This document shows positions 1 to 6,722 of a DNA stretch of 9,609 nt, piece after piece. Below the pieces are notes generated by a model, which saw only the letters and a list, made by a program, of their open reading frames with translations, was not told where the DNA came from and searched no databases. Both the position numbers and the translations under genes were made by a program. Origin of the DNA: an uncultured Actinomycetes bacterium (GTDB lineage Bacteria; Actinomycetota; Actinomycetes; Nanopelagicales; Nanopelagicaceae); contig CAIUHB010000055.1 of NCBI GenBank assembly GCA_903898855.1, forward strand, positions 1-9,609. Direction: 5' to 3'. The stretch's first letter is position 1. The number at the start of each line of letters is the position of its first letter.

Positions 1-837
1 GGCTATGGCTACTTAATGACTACCTGCATAAATGTTCGTTGGGGAATTGTCTTCAATAACGAAACTGACCAGTCGAGTTGCGATGTTGGCGTCGGACTGG
101 GTTTGGGCGGCGGCCTCACGGGAAATATAAATACCTCGAACTACAACGGAATTGTTGCGGCATATAACGTCTCACTTTCTAGTCCCTCCTATGGAACTTT
201 AGGTTCGATGGCATTTCAATTGTGGGGACGAAATCCTGATCCATCTTTCGGCACTCCTCAGTCACTCGTCACAAGCAGCCCGACGGCGGGTCAGGCCAAT
301 TTGTCGTGGAGCCCACCTTCGTCAGGCTCAGTGAGCGAATACATAGTCGAATACAAAAAGAGCACCGATGTTGATTGGTCTGCTGCTCATACATTGCGAA
401 TCACTACTCCGACTTCAAGCCCGTCGGCAGTGATTTCTGGGCTAGATCAAAACAGTGTGTACAACTTTAAGATTTGGGCGCGAGGAAGCGCCAACTCCAG
501 CGCTTCGCCGCTGACGGGAAACGTCACAACAGCAAGTGGAGTTCTCTCTAACGTAACTCTTAATACCTCAACTCCGGTTTACCGTTCTCCATCAACTTTG
601 ACTGCAAACGTAAGTGCAGTAGGAAAGGCAACTTTTTATGCCCAAGGGAAAGTAATTCCAGGGTGCAAAAATGTTCTTACCTCTTCTACTGTTGCCACTT
701 GTACTTGGACTCCTTCTTTTCATACTCAAGTAACGCTCTCTGTCACGTATTTCCCAATAGCGGTGCCTTCGCAAATTTCGAACAGCCAGATGGTTATCAC
801 GGTTTCCCCGAGGGCTATCGGTAGTAAAAAGCGATAG
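1..837 (+). CDS. Partial secreted/surface protein with fibronectin type III domain and shared C-terminal module
   Basis: The reading frame is open from base 1 and ends at TAG 835-837, so the N-terminus, and any signal peptide, lies outside the window; the ATG at 16 is probably internal. Of 278 visible residues, 1-80 are Gly/Ser/Asn-rich with two cysteines (C9, C27) and match nothing I recognise. Residues about 84-178 look like a fibronectin type III domain (LSWSPP near 101-106, then YIVEYKKS and the YNFKIWARG strand). Residues about 181-278 form a beta-rich module with GKATF, VIPGCK (C222) and CTWTPS (C234), ending in SKKR. The same module closes the next gene. Composition and domains suggest an extracytoplasmic adhesion or polysaccharide-binding role, which is inference. 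The next gene starts 37 bp downstream on the same strand, so co-transcription is possible. Confidence 0.8.
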   Translation, partial: GYGYLMTTCINVRWGIVFNNETDQSSCDVGVGLGLGGGLTGNINTSNYNGIVAAYNVSLSSPSYGTLGSMAFQLWGRNPDPSFGTPQSLVTSSPTAGQANLSWSPPSSGSVSEYIVEYKKSTDVDWSAAHTLRITTPTSSPSAVISGLDQNSVYNFKIWARGSANSSASPLTGNVTTASGVLSNVTLNTSTPVYRSPSTLTANVSAVGKATFYAQGKVIPGCKNVLTSSTVATCTWTPSFHTQVTLSVTYFPIAVPSQISNSQMVITVSPRAIGSKKR

Positions 838-861
838 CTAGATGTTCGACAAGCTTGGGGG

Positions 862-874
862 TTAAAGTAGGGGA
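862..874 (+). promoter_or_regulatory. Start region of the lectin/PA14 gene: RBS or leaderless -10
   Basis: Two readings compete. AGGGGA at 869-874 directly abuts the ATG at 875, too close for an ideal Shine-Dalgarno. TAAAGT at 863-868 fits an actinobacterial -10 (TAnnnT) six bases before the ATG, as expected for a leaderless transcript. No convincing -35 is visible. Transcription may also read through from the preceding gene. Confidence 0.25.
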
Positions 875-2623
875 ATGAGGAGAGCGCGAATAGGGGTTGC
901 TGCCAGCATGGCGCTTGCCCTTCTTCTTCCGGCACCGCAAGCTCACGCAGCAAATGCGAACGTAACCCTTCCCTCATCTTTTTCCATAGCCCCGAATACT
1001 GCTGATCAAAACCTTAATCTCGGCAACTCGGTAATCTCCAATCTATCCGGAACAATCGTCGTCGCGATTAAATTAAAAAATGCCATGTATGGCGAGTTCC
1101 TTAAGCAACCTACGACTACAGGCCTAACAATCACGGACGCATATGGCGGCAGTGTCACATCTGGATTTTATGAGCTCATCGAGACCGGTACTGTCACAAA
1201 TATAAACACCGCACTCGCTTCGATGACTATCACCACCCCATCAAACGTTGGCACACCTGCGCTCTGGATTACGGCAGGCACTTATGACGGGGCTTGGAAA
1301 TATTTCACCAATGCTCATCATTTTTATTGGGTTGGTGCTACGGCTGAAAGTTACGACAACGCAAATATCGAGGCGAAAAGCAAGAGCTATCTAGGATTTA
1401 CTGGGTATTTATCAACTGTTACATCGGTGGCCGAAAATACTTTTGTCGATGGGCTGAGCGCCAACTCCATGTGGCTTGGTGGAACTGATGGAACCGTTGT
1501 TGCCAATACCTGGAAATGGGATTCCAACGGTGGCTCTCCGGAAGCTGGAACTATTTTTTATGATGCCAACGCTACGTACGCTGGATACTCCAACTGGAAC
1601 TCGGGCGAACCGAACGGTGGCACAACTGAGAACTGGCTGCAGATGAGCACAACCGGTGTTTGGAATGATTTGAATAATGGTGGAAGTCTTTTGCTTCCAG
1701 CAGTAGAAGTAGGTGATTCCGGGGGAGATATATTCGGCATATCGGCCGGTACAAATGTCACGACAATGCCCATCGTGGCAAGTTCAGGCCCGTCCATTAT
1801 TTATGGCCTCAATGGGCAAAGTTATTTTTCAAATGGAACAACTGCACCTTTGTTAACTCAGCCAATGCAACAATGCGGCACTACGGTTTACATCCAGCCT
1901 CAAGTAAATTTCAATTACGGATCCGGAGGCAACAATGGTCCATATGCCTCTAACACCGCTTCAGGGGCTCCGAGTTATACCGGCGACACTTGCTATTTGG
2001 ATAACAACTGGATTACTAGGTGGACCGGATATGTCTCAGTTCCTTCAACGGCTGTTGGCGTTAAATTCCGTACAAATAGCGATGATGGTGAATCGGTAAC
2101 CGTTAATAGCTCCAGCGTGCTGAGCAATTGGATAGATGGCGCAGGCCAAAAAGATTCTGCAATTATTTCTGGCATAAACAAGAACTCTTACTATGCAATA
2201 GATGTGTGGTTCTATGAATACAGTGGATCGGCATCGATGTCACTTTCGTGGGATTTAGGTGATGGAGCTGGATTTGTTTTGATTCCATCGTGGGCTTTCA
2301 CAACTACTGCTCCTTCGACGCCGTACACCAACTTCACATTGAGTACCGGCGCCAGTGCTATTTATCGAACTAACACGGTGATTACCGAGACATCTACAGT
2401 GGCAGGCAAAGTCACCTTTTCAACGCTTGGAAAGGCAATTCCAGGGTGCAAAGGGGTAATTACAACTCTCAACTCTGGTACCTACAACGCAATCTGTAAC
2501 TGGAAACCATCGCTTCACCGAGATACTCAGATCGTTGCGACACTGACTCCAGCAGGTGGGCAGTACAGCTCTTCAAGCACGGCGAAGAACGTAGGCGTTA
2601 TAGCCAGAACGGGTAAGCGCTAG
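875..2623 (+). CDS. Secreted C-type-lectin-like / PA14 domain surface protein
   Basis: A 582-residue protein. Residues 1-25 are a classic Sec signal peptide: RRAR n-region, hydrophobic core, and AHA before a likely cleavage at 25/26, which supports the ATG at 875. Residues about 27-140 are a beta-rich region. Residues about 148-283 look like a C-type lectin fold: SMWLGGTDG at 198-206, WKW 213-215, NWNSGEPNG 240-248 with the EPN sugar/calcium motif at 245-247, then ENWLQM and WNDL from 263. The usual ENC cysteine is a tryptophan. Residues about 338-478 look like a PA14 domain (TRWTGYVSVP, then NSDDGESVTVN at 401-411). Residues about 483-582 are the module shared with the upstream protein: GKVTF, IPGCK (C525), CNWKPSLH (C541), tail TGKR. 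No LPXTG motif or transmembrane anchor is visible. A carbohydrate-binding surface role is inferred. It converges on the small zinc protein gene. Confidence 0.85.
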   Translation: MRRARIGVAASMALALLLPAPQAHAANANVTLPSSFSIAPNTADQNLNLGNSVISNLSGTIVVAIKLKNAMYGEFLKQPTTTGLTITDAYGGSVTSGFYELIETGTVTNINTALASMTITTPSNVGTPALWITAGTYDGAWKYFTNAHHFYWVGATAESYDNANIEAKSKSYLGFTGYLSTVTSVAENTFVDGLSANSMWLGGTDGTVVANTWKWDSNGGSPEAGTIFYDANATYAGYSNWNSGEPNGGTTENWLQMSTTGVWNDLNNGGSLLLPAVEVGDSGGDIFGISAGTNVTTMPIVASSGPSIIYGLNGQSYFSNGTTAPLLTQPMQQCGTTVYIQPQVNFNYGSGGNNGPYASNTASGAPSYTGDTCYLDNNWITRWTGYVSVPSTAVGVKFRTNSDDGESVTVNSSSVLSNWIDGAGQKDSAIISGINKNSYYAIDVWFYEYSGSASMSLSWDLGDGAGFVLIPSWAFTTTAPSTPYTNFTLSTGASAIYRTNTVITETSTVAGKVTFSTLGKAIPGCKGVITTLNSGTYNAICNWKPSLHRDTQIVATLTPAGGQYSSSSTAKNVGVIARTGKR

Positions 2624-2644
2624 ATAATGTAGATATTAGAGCGC
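2617..2644. terminator. Two-tier inverted repeat at a convergent gene junction
   Basis: GCGCT (2617-2621) pairs with AGCGC (2640-2644), and inside it TAAT (2625-2628) pairs with ATTA (2635-2638). The structure spans the last codon and stop of the lectin/PA14 gene and the stop of the facing small gene, only 12 bp apart. There is no T-tract on either side, so it is not a canonical intrinsic terminator. A weak bidirectional stop signal is possible. Confidence 0.3.
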
Positions 2645-2857
2645 GTCTGCAGAAGCAGGTGCAAGCTTTGCGGTCTCATCTTGAATCTTGAGTGCAACAG
2701 CCTTGAGGCCCTCGGCATATTCCTTGCCGTGGTGGCCACAGAAAAGTAACTCTCCGCCATTGAGGAGTACTGCGCGTACATAAGCCTGAGCGCCACAACG
2801 ATCACAACGATCGACGGCATTGAGCGGTGTGGCTTCGAGAATAACTTGCTCAGTCAT
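2636..2857 (-). CDS. Small zinc-ribbon-like protein (DUF7455-type)
   Basis: A 73-residue cytoplasmic protein with no signal peptide. It carries RCDRCG (C19, C22) and, after a short beta segment with LLNGGELLF, CGHH (C41, H43, H44), a CxxC...CxH(H) pattern expected to bind zinc. The rest is a helical tail (KEYAEGLKAVALKIQDE) with an acidic/alanine end. From memory, small proteins of this kind (DUF7455) are widespread in actinobacteria beside the principal sigma factor gene and parE; their function is not known to me. The parE neighbour fits that context. The ATG at 2857 is supported by a purine-rich Shine-Dalgarno a few bases upstream. The gene is divergent from parE and converges on the secreted-protein gene. 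Confidence 0.85.
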   Translation of the reverse strand: MTEQVILEATPLNAVDRCDRCGAQAYVRAVLLNGGELLFCGHHGKEYAEGLKAVALKIQDETAKLAPASADAL

Positions 2858-2861
2858 TTCG

Positions 2862-2869
2862 CTCCCTTT
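2862..2869 (-). promoter_or_regulatory. Ribosome binding site of the small zinc protein gene
   Basis: On the minus strand AAAGGGAG lies four bases before the ATG at 2857-2855. It is the clearest Shine-Dalgarno in the window and contrasts with parE, psuG, parC and the phosphatase gene, which lack one. It fixes the start of this small gene. Confidence 0.7.
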
Positions 2870-2879
2870 CAGGTTAGTT

Positions 2880-2938
2880 ACTAGCGGTAGCTAGTGCTTC
2901 GTACAGGGGAACATCAAACCATGAAAGGTTTATTCCCC
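2880..2938 (-). promoter_or_regulatory. Tandem hairpins in the putative 5' leader of the small zinc protein gene
   Basis: Two inverted repeats lie between the likely promoter and the Shine-Dalgarno. The distal one pairs GGGGAA (2906-2911) with TTCCCC (2933-2938), continued inside by AAACC (2916-2920) with GGTTT (2927-2931), making an 11-bp stem with a 4x1 internal loop. The proximal one is ACTAGC (2880-2885) with GCTAGT (2890-2895) around a GGTA loop. No T-run follows either, so termination is unlikely. A structured leader, protein-binding site or mRNA-stability element is possible. I recognise no known riboswitch. Confidence 0.4.
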
Positions 2939-2945
2939 GCTCGCC

Positions 2946-2977
2946 AAAATAGATATTTTTACGCTCGGGCGTGTTAA
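2946..2977 (-). promoter_or_regulatory. Candidate promoter for the small zinc protein gene
   Basis: Read on the minus strand, TTAACA (2977-2972) resembles a -35, followed after 16 bp by TATCTATTTT (2955-2946), which can supply -10-like hexamers. A start a few bases downstream would begin the transcript at or just before the GGGGAA hairpin and give a leader of about 80 nt. Neither box is a perfect match. Confidence 0.3.
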
Positions 2978-3072
2978 AAATCTCGCTATTTTCCTGCGAA
3001 TATCCTGCAAAAAGCGCTGTGAAGAATTAATCACCCGTAAGTGGTCTCATTTACCGAGATTTAGGGCCTAGG

Positions 3073-3091
3073 CAAGATAATCTCTGCCTCC
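3073..3091 (+). promoter_or_regulatory. -10 region and probable leaderless start of parE
   Basis: GATAAT (3076-3081), overlapping TAATCT (3078-3083), lies 8-10 bases before the GTG at 3092, and no Shine-Dalgarno is present. This is the geometry of a leaderless actinobacterial transcript starting at or near the start codon. A weak -35 candidate, TTACCG (3051-3056), lies 19 bp upstream of GATAAT. Confidence 0.5.
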
Positions 3092-5179
3092 GTGGCTACA
3101 GTCAAAGCAGGAAAAGACGATAAAGAATCAACGACCGAGAATGGCTACTCCGCCAAGGATTTAGCAGTTCTCGAAGGCCTGGATGCTGTTCGCAAGCGCC
3201 CCGGTATGTATATCGGCACAACCGATTCTCGCGGCCTCATGCATTGCCTCTGGGAGATTATCGATAACTCAGTTGATGAAGCCCTTGCTGGCCATTGCAA
3301 CAAAATTGAAATCAATCTCGAAGCCGATGGTTCAGTGGAAGTCCATGACAATGGTCGAGGCATTCCCGTTGATAAGGAACCAAAGACTGGCTTAACCGGC
3401 GTTGAAGTAGTTATGACCAAACTCCACGCAGGTGGAAAATTTGGCGGCGGCTCCTATGCCGCATCTGGTGGACTGCACGGCGTTGGTGCATCAGTAGTAA
3501 ATGCGCTCTCATCTCGCTTGGATGTTGAAGTAGATCGCAACGGCAAGATTTATTGGATGAGCTTCCAGCGTGGAAATGCCGGAATCTTCGATGGTGATGG
3601 ACCAAAGGCTGATTTCTCCGAGAGCTCTGGACTTCGCGTGATTGGCAAAGTTGCTGCGAAAGTCACCGGAACTCGAATTAAGTATTGGGCCGATAAGCAG
3701 ATCTTCCTCAAAGAGGCAGAACTTGCGATTGAAGATATTCACGCCCGTGCCAGGCAGACTTCTTATTTGGTTCCAGGCCTCACTCTTATTGTTAACGATA
3801 ACCGCACCAAGGCTAAGACCTCAGAGACCTTCTTCCACAAAGGCGGCATCGGAGAGTTCTGTACCTTCCTTCGCCCAGATGAACCAATCGGTGAGGTCAT
3901 TCGCCTCTCTGGTTCGGGGGAGTACACCGAGACAGTTCCAGTCTTGGATGACAAAGGCCACATGATGCCTACTGAGGTGGCGCGTGAGATGGGCGTAGAC
4001 ATTGCAATGCAATGGGGCAATGGTTACGACACCACAATGGCATCGTTCGTAAATATTATTTCCACCCCAAAGGGCGGCGCACACGTTCAAGGATTCGAAC
4101 GTTCTATCACCAAGGCATTTAATGATGCGCTTCGCGCCAACAAAGTATTGAAGAACAACGAGGGCGATGTCGTTAAAGATGACGTCCTTGAGGGTCTAAC
4201 TGCTGTTGTGACAGTTCGCATGTCTGAACCACAATTTGAAGGCCAGACCAAAGAAGTACTAGGTACTGCAGCTGCCACCAAGATTGTTGCCACAGTTGTT
4301 TCCGATCAAATGAAGGAATTCTTTGCCACTACAAAGCGCATTGATAAAGCCACTGGCAAAGCGGTCATGGAGAAGGTTGCCCAAGCTTCCCGTACTCGTA
4401 TTTCAGCTCGTGCTCACAAGGACCTTCAGCGCCGCAAGAATGCCCTGGAGAATTCATCGCTTCCAACCAAGCTCTCGGATTGCCGCTCCGATGACACAGC
4501 GCGTACCGAACTTTTCATCGTTGAGGGCGACTCCGCACTTGGCACCACAAAGGCGGCTCGTAACTCTGAATTCCAAGCCATCCTTCCTATCCGTGGAAAG
4601 ATTCTCAACGTTCAAAAAGCATCACTTTCTCAGATGCTTGAGAACAACGAGTGCGCTTCGATTATTCAGGTAATCGGCGCTGGTTCAGGCCGCTCCTTCT
4701 CGCTCGATGATGCTCGCTATGGCCGAGTTATTCTGATGTCAGATGCTGACGTTGATGGCGCGCATATTCGCTGCCTACTGTTGACATTGCTCTATCGCTA
4801 TATGAAGCCGTTGATTGAAGATGGCCGAGTATTTGCCGCTATTCCTCCTCTGCACCGAATTGATGTGGTCGGTGGAAAGCGCGGGGAAGTTCATTACACA
4901 TATTCAGATGATGAGATGAAGAAGGTCACCGCAGATCTGACCAAGGCTGGAAAGCGTTGGAAAGAACCAATTCAACGGTACAAAGGTCTGGGTGAGATGG
5001 ATGCTGATCAGCTCCGTGAGACCACCATGGACCCAGAGAAGCGCACCCTACGTCGCGTAACGATGAAGGATGCCGTTGCGGCAGAAGCGATCTTCGAACT
5101 CTTGATGGGCAACGAAGTAGCACCTCGTAAAGAATTTATCTCGAACGCAGAGATTGATCGCGAAAGAATCGACGCTTAA
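3092..5179 (+). CDS. parE: DNA topoisomerase IV subunit B (ParE, GyrB-type ATPase subunit)
   Basis: A 695-residue type IIA topoisomerase ATPase subunit, close to the usual ~700 for actinobacterial ParE. The GHKL ATPase domain shows RPGMYIG (36-42), WEIIDNSVDEA with catalytic E55 and Mg ligand N59, DNGRGI (86-91), and the ATP lid GGKFGGG with GGLHGVGASVVNALS (to about 140). The transducer has the QTK loop at 385-387. The Toprim domain shows EGDSALGT (E478, D480), LPIRGKILNV, and the DADVDGAH acidic cluster D551/D553/D555. QRYKGLGEMDADQL (628-641) marks the C-terminal Toprim region. The EGDSALGT form and length point to ParE rather than GyrB; a second gyrase-like copy cannot be excluded. It acts with ParC in ATP-dependent decatenation and relaxation. 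GTG 3092 is chosen because a -10 box lies just upstream. parC converges 20 bp downstream. Confidence 0.93.
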   Translation: MATVKAGKDDKESTTENGYSAKDLAVLEGLDAVRKRPGMYIGTTDSRGLMHCLWEIIDNSVDEALAGHCNKIEINLEADGSVEVHDNGRGIPVDKEPKTGLTGVEVVMTKLHAGGKFGGGSYAASGGLHGVGASVVNALSSRLDVEVDRNGKIYWMSFQRGNAGIFDGDGPKADFSESSGLRVIGKVAAKVTGTRIKYWADKQIFLKEAELAIEDIHARARQTSYLVPGLTLIVNDNRTKAKTSETFFHKGGIGEFCTFLRPDEPIGEVIRLSGSGEYTETVPVLDDKGHMMPTEVAREMGVDIAMQWGNGYDTTMASFVNIISTPKGGAHVQGFERSITKAFNDALRANKVLKNNEGDVVKDDVLEGLTAVVTVRMSEPQFEGQTKEVLGTAAATKIVATVVSDQMKEFFATTKRIDKATGKAVMEKVAQASRTRISARAHKDLQRRKNALENSSLPTKLSDCRSDDTARTELFIVEGDSALGTTKAARNSEFQAILPIRGKILNVQKASLSQMLENNECASIIQVIGAGSGRSFSLDDARYGRVILMSDADVDGAHIRCLLLTLLYRYMKPLIEDGRVFAAIPPLHRIDVVGGKRGEVHYTYSDDEMKKVTADLTKAGKRWKEPIQRYKGLGEMDADQLRETTMDPEKRTLRRVTMKDAVAAEAIFELLMGNEVAPRKEFISNAEIDRERIDA

Positions 5180-5195
5180 TTAAGCTTAATTAAGC
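5174..5195. repeat. 22-bp perfect palindrome between convergent parE and parC
   Basis: Two copies of the self-complementary 12-mer GCTTAATTAAGC (5174-5185 and 5184-5195) overlap by GC to give a perfect 22-bp palindrome. It contains the parE stop (TAA 5177-5179), and its four TAA triplets fall in all three frames of each strand. parC ends five bases beyond it. It may act as a bidirectional stop or hairpin, but it is AT-rich and has no following T-tract. Confidence 0.6.
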
Positions 5196-5199
5196 CAGA

Positions 5200-6696
5200 T
5201 TAAGCAAGGCGAGTGCGGCGAGGAGTGGCGAAATTCTTGCCAACCTCAGTGAGCTCTGCAGCAACCTGCTCTTTGATGGCATCTTCTGAGGCCAACAATT
5301 TCTTGAGAGCGGCAATCGTTGCTTTAAGTTCCTTCTGCTCATTTTCAAGTTCGAGCTTGCTCATCTTGGTCAAACGACGAAGTGGCATATCCAGGATGTA
5401 AGTCGCTCGTTCGTCGTTGAGCTTGAAGGACTTAATTAATGATTCTTTCGCAATCGCGGCATCGTCAGAGGCGCGAATAATCTTGATGACCTTATCGATA
5501 TCGATAATGGCTTTAAGCAGGCCATCGACGAGGGTTAAGCGAGCTTCAGCTTTGCCCTTGCGATATTCAGAGCGACGGCGAACGACCTCAATGCGGTGGT
5601 CGATGAAGACCTGCAAGAGCTCTTTGAGGCCGAGGGTAAGCGGCTTTCCATTAACAAGTGCAACAGCGTTGATGGAGAATTGGTCTTCCATCGGAGTGAG
5701 CTTGTAGAGCTTCTCGAGAATATCCTCGGGCTCGTAGCCATTTTTAATCTCAACGACAACTTTGGTGCCTTGCTGGCCATCAGAGAGATCGACGATATCT
5801 GAGATTCCCTGAATCTTCTTTGCCTTAACTAGGTCGGCAATCTTCTCAACGACCTTCTCAGGACCGATGTTGTAGGGAAATTCAGTAATGACGATACCCA
5901 TCTTGCGAGAGGTGACCTTCTCAATAACTGCAGTAGCTCGAACTTTGAAAGAGCCGCGACCAGTCTCATAGGCCTCAGCGATTCCCTCGCGGGCGATAAT
6001 TTCGCCGCCAGTAGGAAAGTCTGGTGCTGGAACAAATTTCATCAAGGCCTTAAGGGTTGCCTTTGGATTTTCAATCAGGTGCTTTGTGGCAGCGATAACT
6101 TCACCCAAGTTATGAGGTGGCATATTTGTGGCCATACCCACTGCGATACCGGTTGCGCCATTCACTAATAAGTTAGGGAAAGCTGCTGGAAGGACGATTG
6201 GCTCAAGGAGCTGGCCATCATAGTTCGAGCCAAAATCAACCGTGTTCTCATCAGACTCATCAACCATTGCCATTGCCGGGGTAGCAAGGCGAGATTCGGT
6301 GTAACGCATTGCAGCAGGGCCAGCATCGAGTGAACCAAAGTTTCCGTGGCCATCAATGAGCGGAAGACGCATAGAGAACGATTGCGCCATACGAACCATT
6401 GCGTCATAAATCGCGCCATCACCATGTGGGTGCAACTTACCCATCACTTCACCAACAACACGGGCGCACTTCACATGTCCCTTATCTGGGCGAAGTCCCA
6501 TATCCGACATCTGGTGCAGGATGCGACGTTGTACTGGCTTTAGACCATCGCGAGCGTCGGGTAGAGCACGGGAGTAGATAACGGAATATGCGTATTCAAG
6601 GAATGACTCGGACATCTCTTGTGAGACATCGATGTCGACGATCTTTCCTGGGTTCTCACCTGGTTTTGGGAGAACGGCTTTGGGTGCTTTTGCCAT
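5200..6696 (-). CDS. parC: DNA topoisomerase IV subunit A (ParC), lacking the C-terminal domain
   Basis: A 498-residue DNA breakage-reunion subunit that pairs with ParE. The winged-helix core shows [26 protein letters not shown] (about 35-60), [10 protein letters not shown] (89-98), [10 protein letters not shown] and the catalytic tyrosine Y132 in RYTE. The tower has [24 protein letters not shown] (about 173-196). A coiled-coil gate region contains [18 protein letters not shown] and a long Lys/Glu helix, ending [11 protein letters not shown]. Actinobacterial ParC proteins are usually above 800 residues because a beta-pinwheel DNA-wrapping domain follows this point; it is absent here. The frame is open 25 codons further upstream, but those codons overlap the kinase gene and are unlike the family, so ATG 6696 is chosen. 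The gene lies 26 bp after the kinase gene. Confidence 0.92.
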   Translation of the reverse strand: MAKAPKAVLPKPGENPGKIVDIDVSQEMSESFLEYAYSVIYSRALPDARDGLKPVQRRILHQMSDMGLRPDKGHVKCARVVGEVMGKLHPHGDGAIYDAMVRMAQSFSMRLPLIDGHGNFGSLDAGPAAMRYTESRLATPAMAMVDESDENTVDFGSNYDGQLLEPIVLPAAFPNLLVNGATGIAVGMATNMPPHNLGEVIAATKHLIENPKATLKALMKFVPAPDFPTGGEIIAREGIAEAYETGRGSFKVRATAVIEKVTSRKMGIVITEFPYNIGPEKVVEKIADLVKAKKIQGISDIVDLSDGQQGTKVVVEIKNGYEPEDILEKLYKLTPMEDQFSINAVALVNGKPLTLGLKELLQVFIDHRIEVVRRRSEYRKGKAEARLTLVDGLLKAIIDIDKVIKIIRASDDAAIAKESLIKSFKLNDERATYILDMPLRRLTKMSKLELENEQKELKATIAALKKLLASEDAIKEQVAAELTEVGKNFATPRRTRLA

Positions 6697-6709
6697 GGGG
6701 GCTATCTTG
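6697..6709 (-). promoter_or_regulatory. CAAGATA motif before parC
   Basis: CAAGATA (6709-6703) then GCCCCC precede the ATG at 6696. There is no Shine-Dalgarno. The same heptamer precedes parE and the phosphatase gene. CAAGAT could serve as a weak -10 with seven bases to the ATG, giving parC its own leaderless transcript in addition to read-through from the kinase gene. Confidence 0.3.
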
Positions 6710-6722
6710 GCAGTGGATGGAG

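Noticed and set aside
592..977. Minus-strand ORFs over the end of the first secreted protein and the gap after it
   Set aside because: They overlap coding sequence with a clear domain match on the plus strand and have no supporting start signals.
2921..2977. 18-codon ORF starting ATGAAAGGT in the parE upstream region, a possible leader peptide
   Set aside because: It has no Shine-Dalgarno, its start lies inside the hairpin, there is no run of regulatory codons, and it ends long before parE. It is probably chance.
2955..2980. TTTTT - stem - AAAAA structure around 2956-2980, considered as a terminator
   Set aside because: The polarity is wrong on both strands: an intrinsic terminator needs the T-run after the stem, and here the A-run follows.
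3145..5123. Many open frames of 60-116 codons overlapping parE on both strands
   Set aside because: They are shadows of parE. Their products are low-complexity, show no motifs, and lack plausible starts. I also looked for remnants of the missing ParC CTD among the minus-strand ones and saw none.
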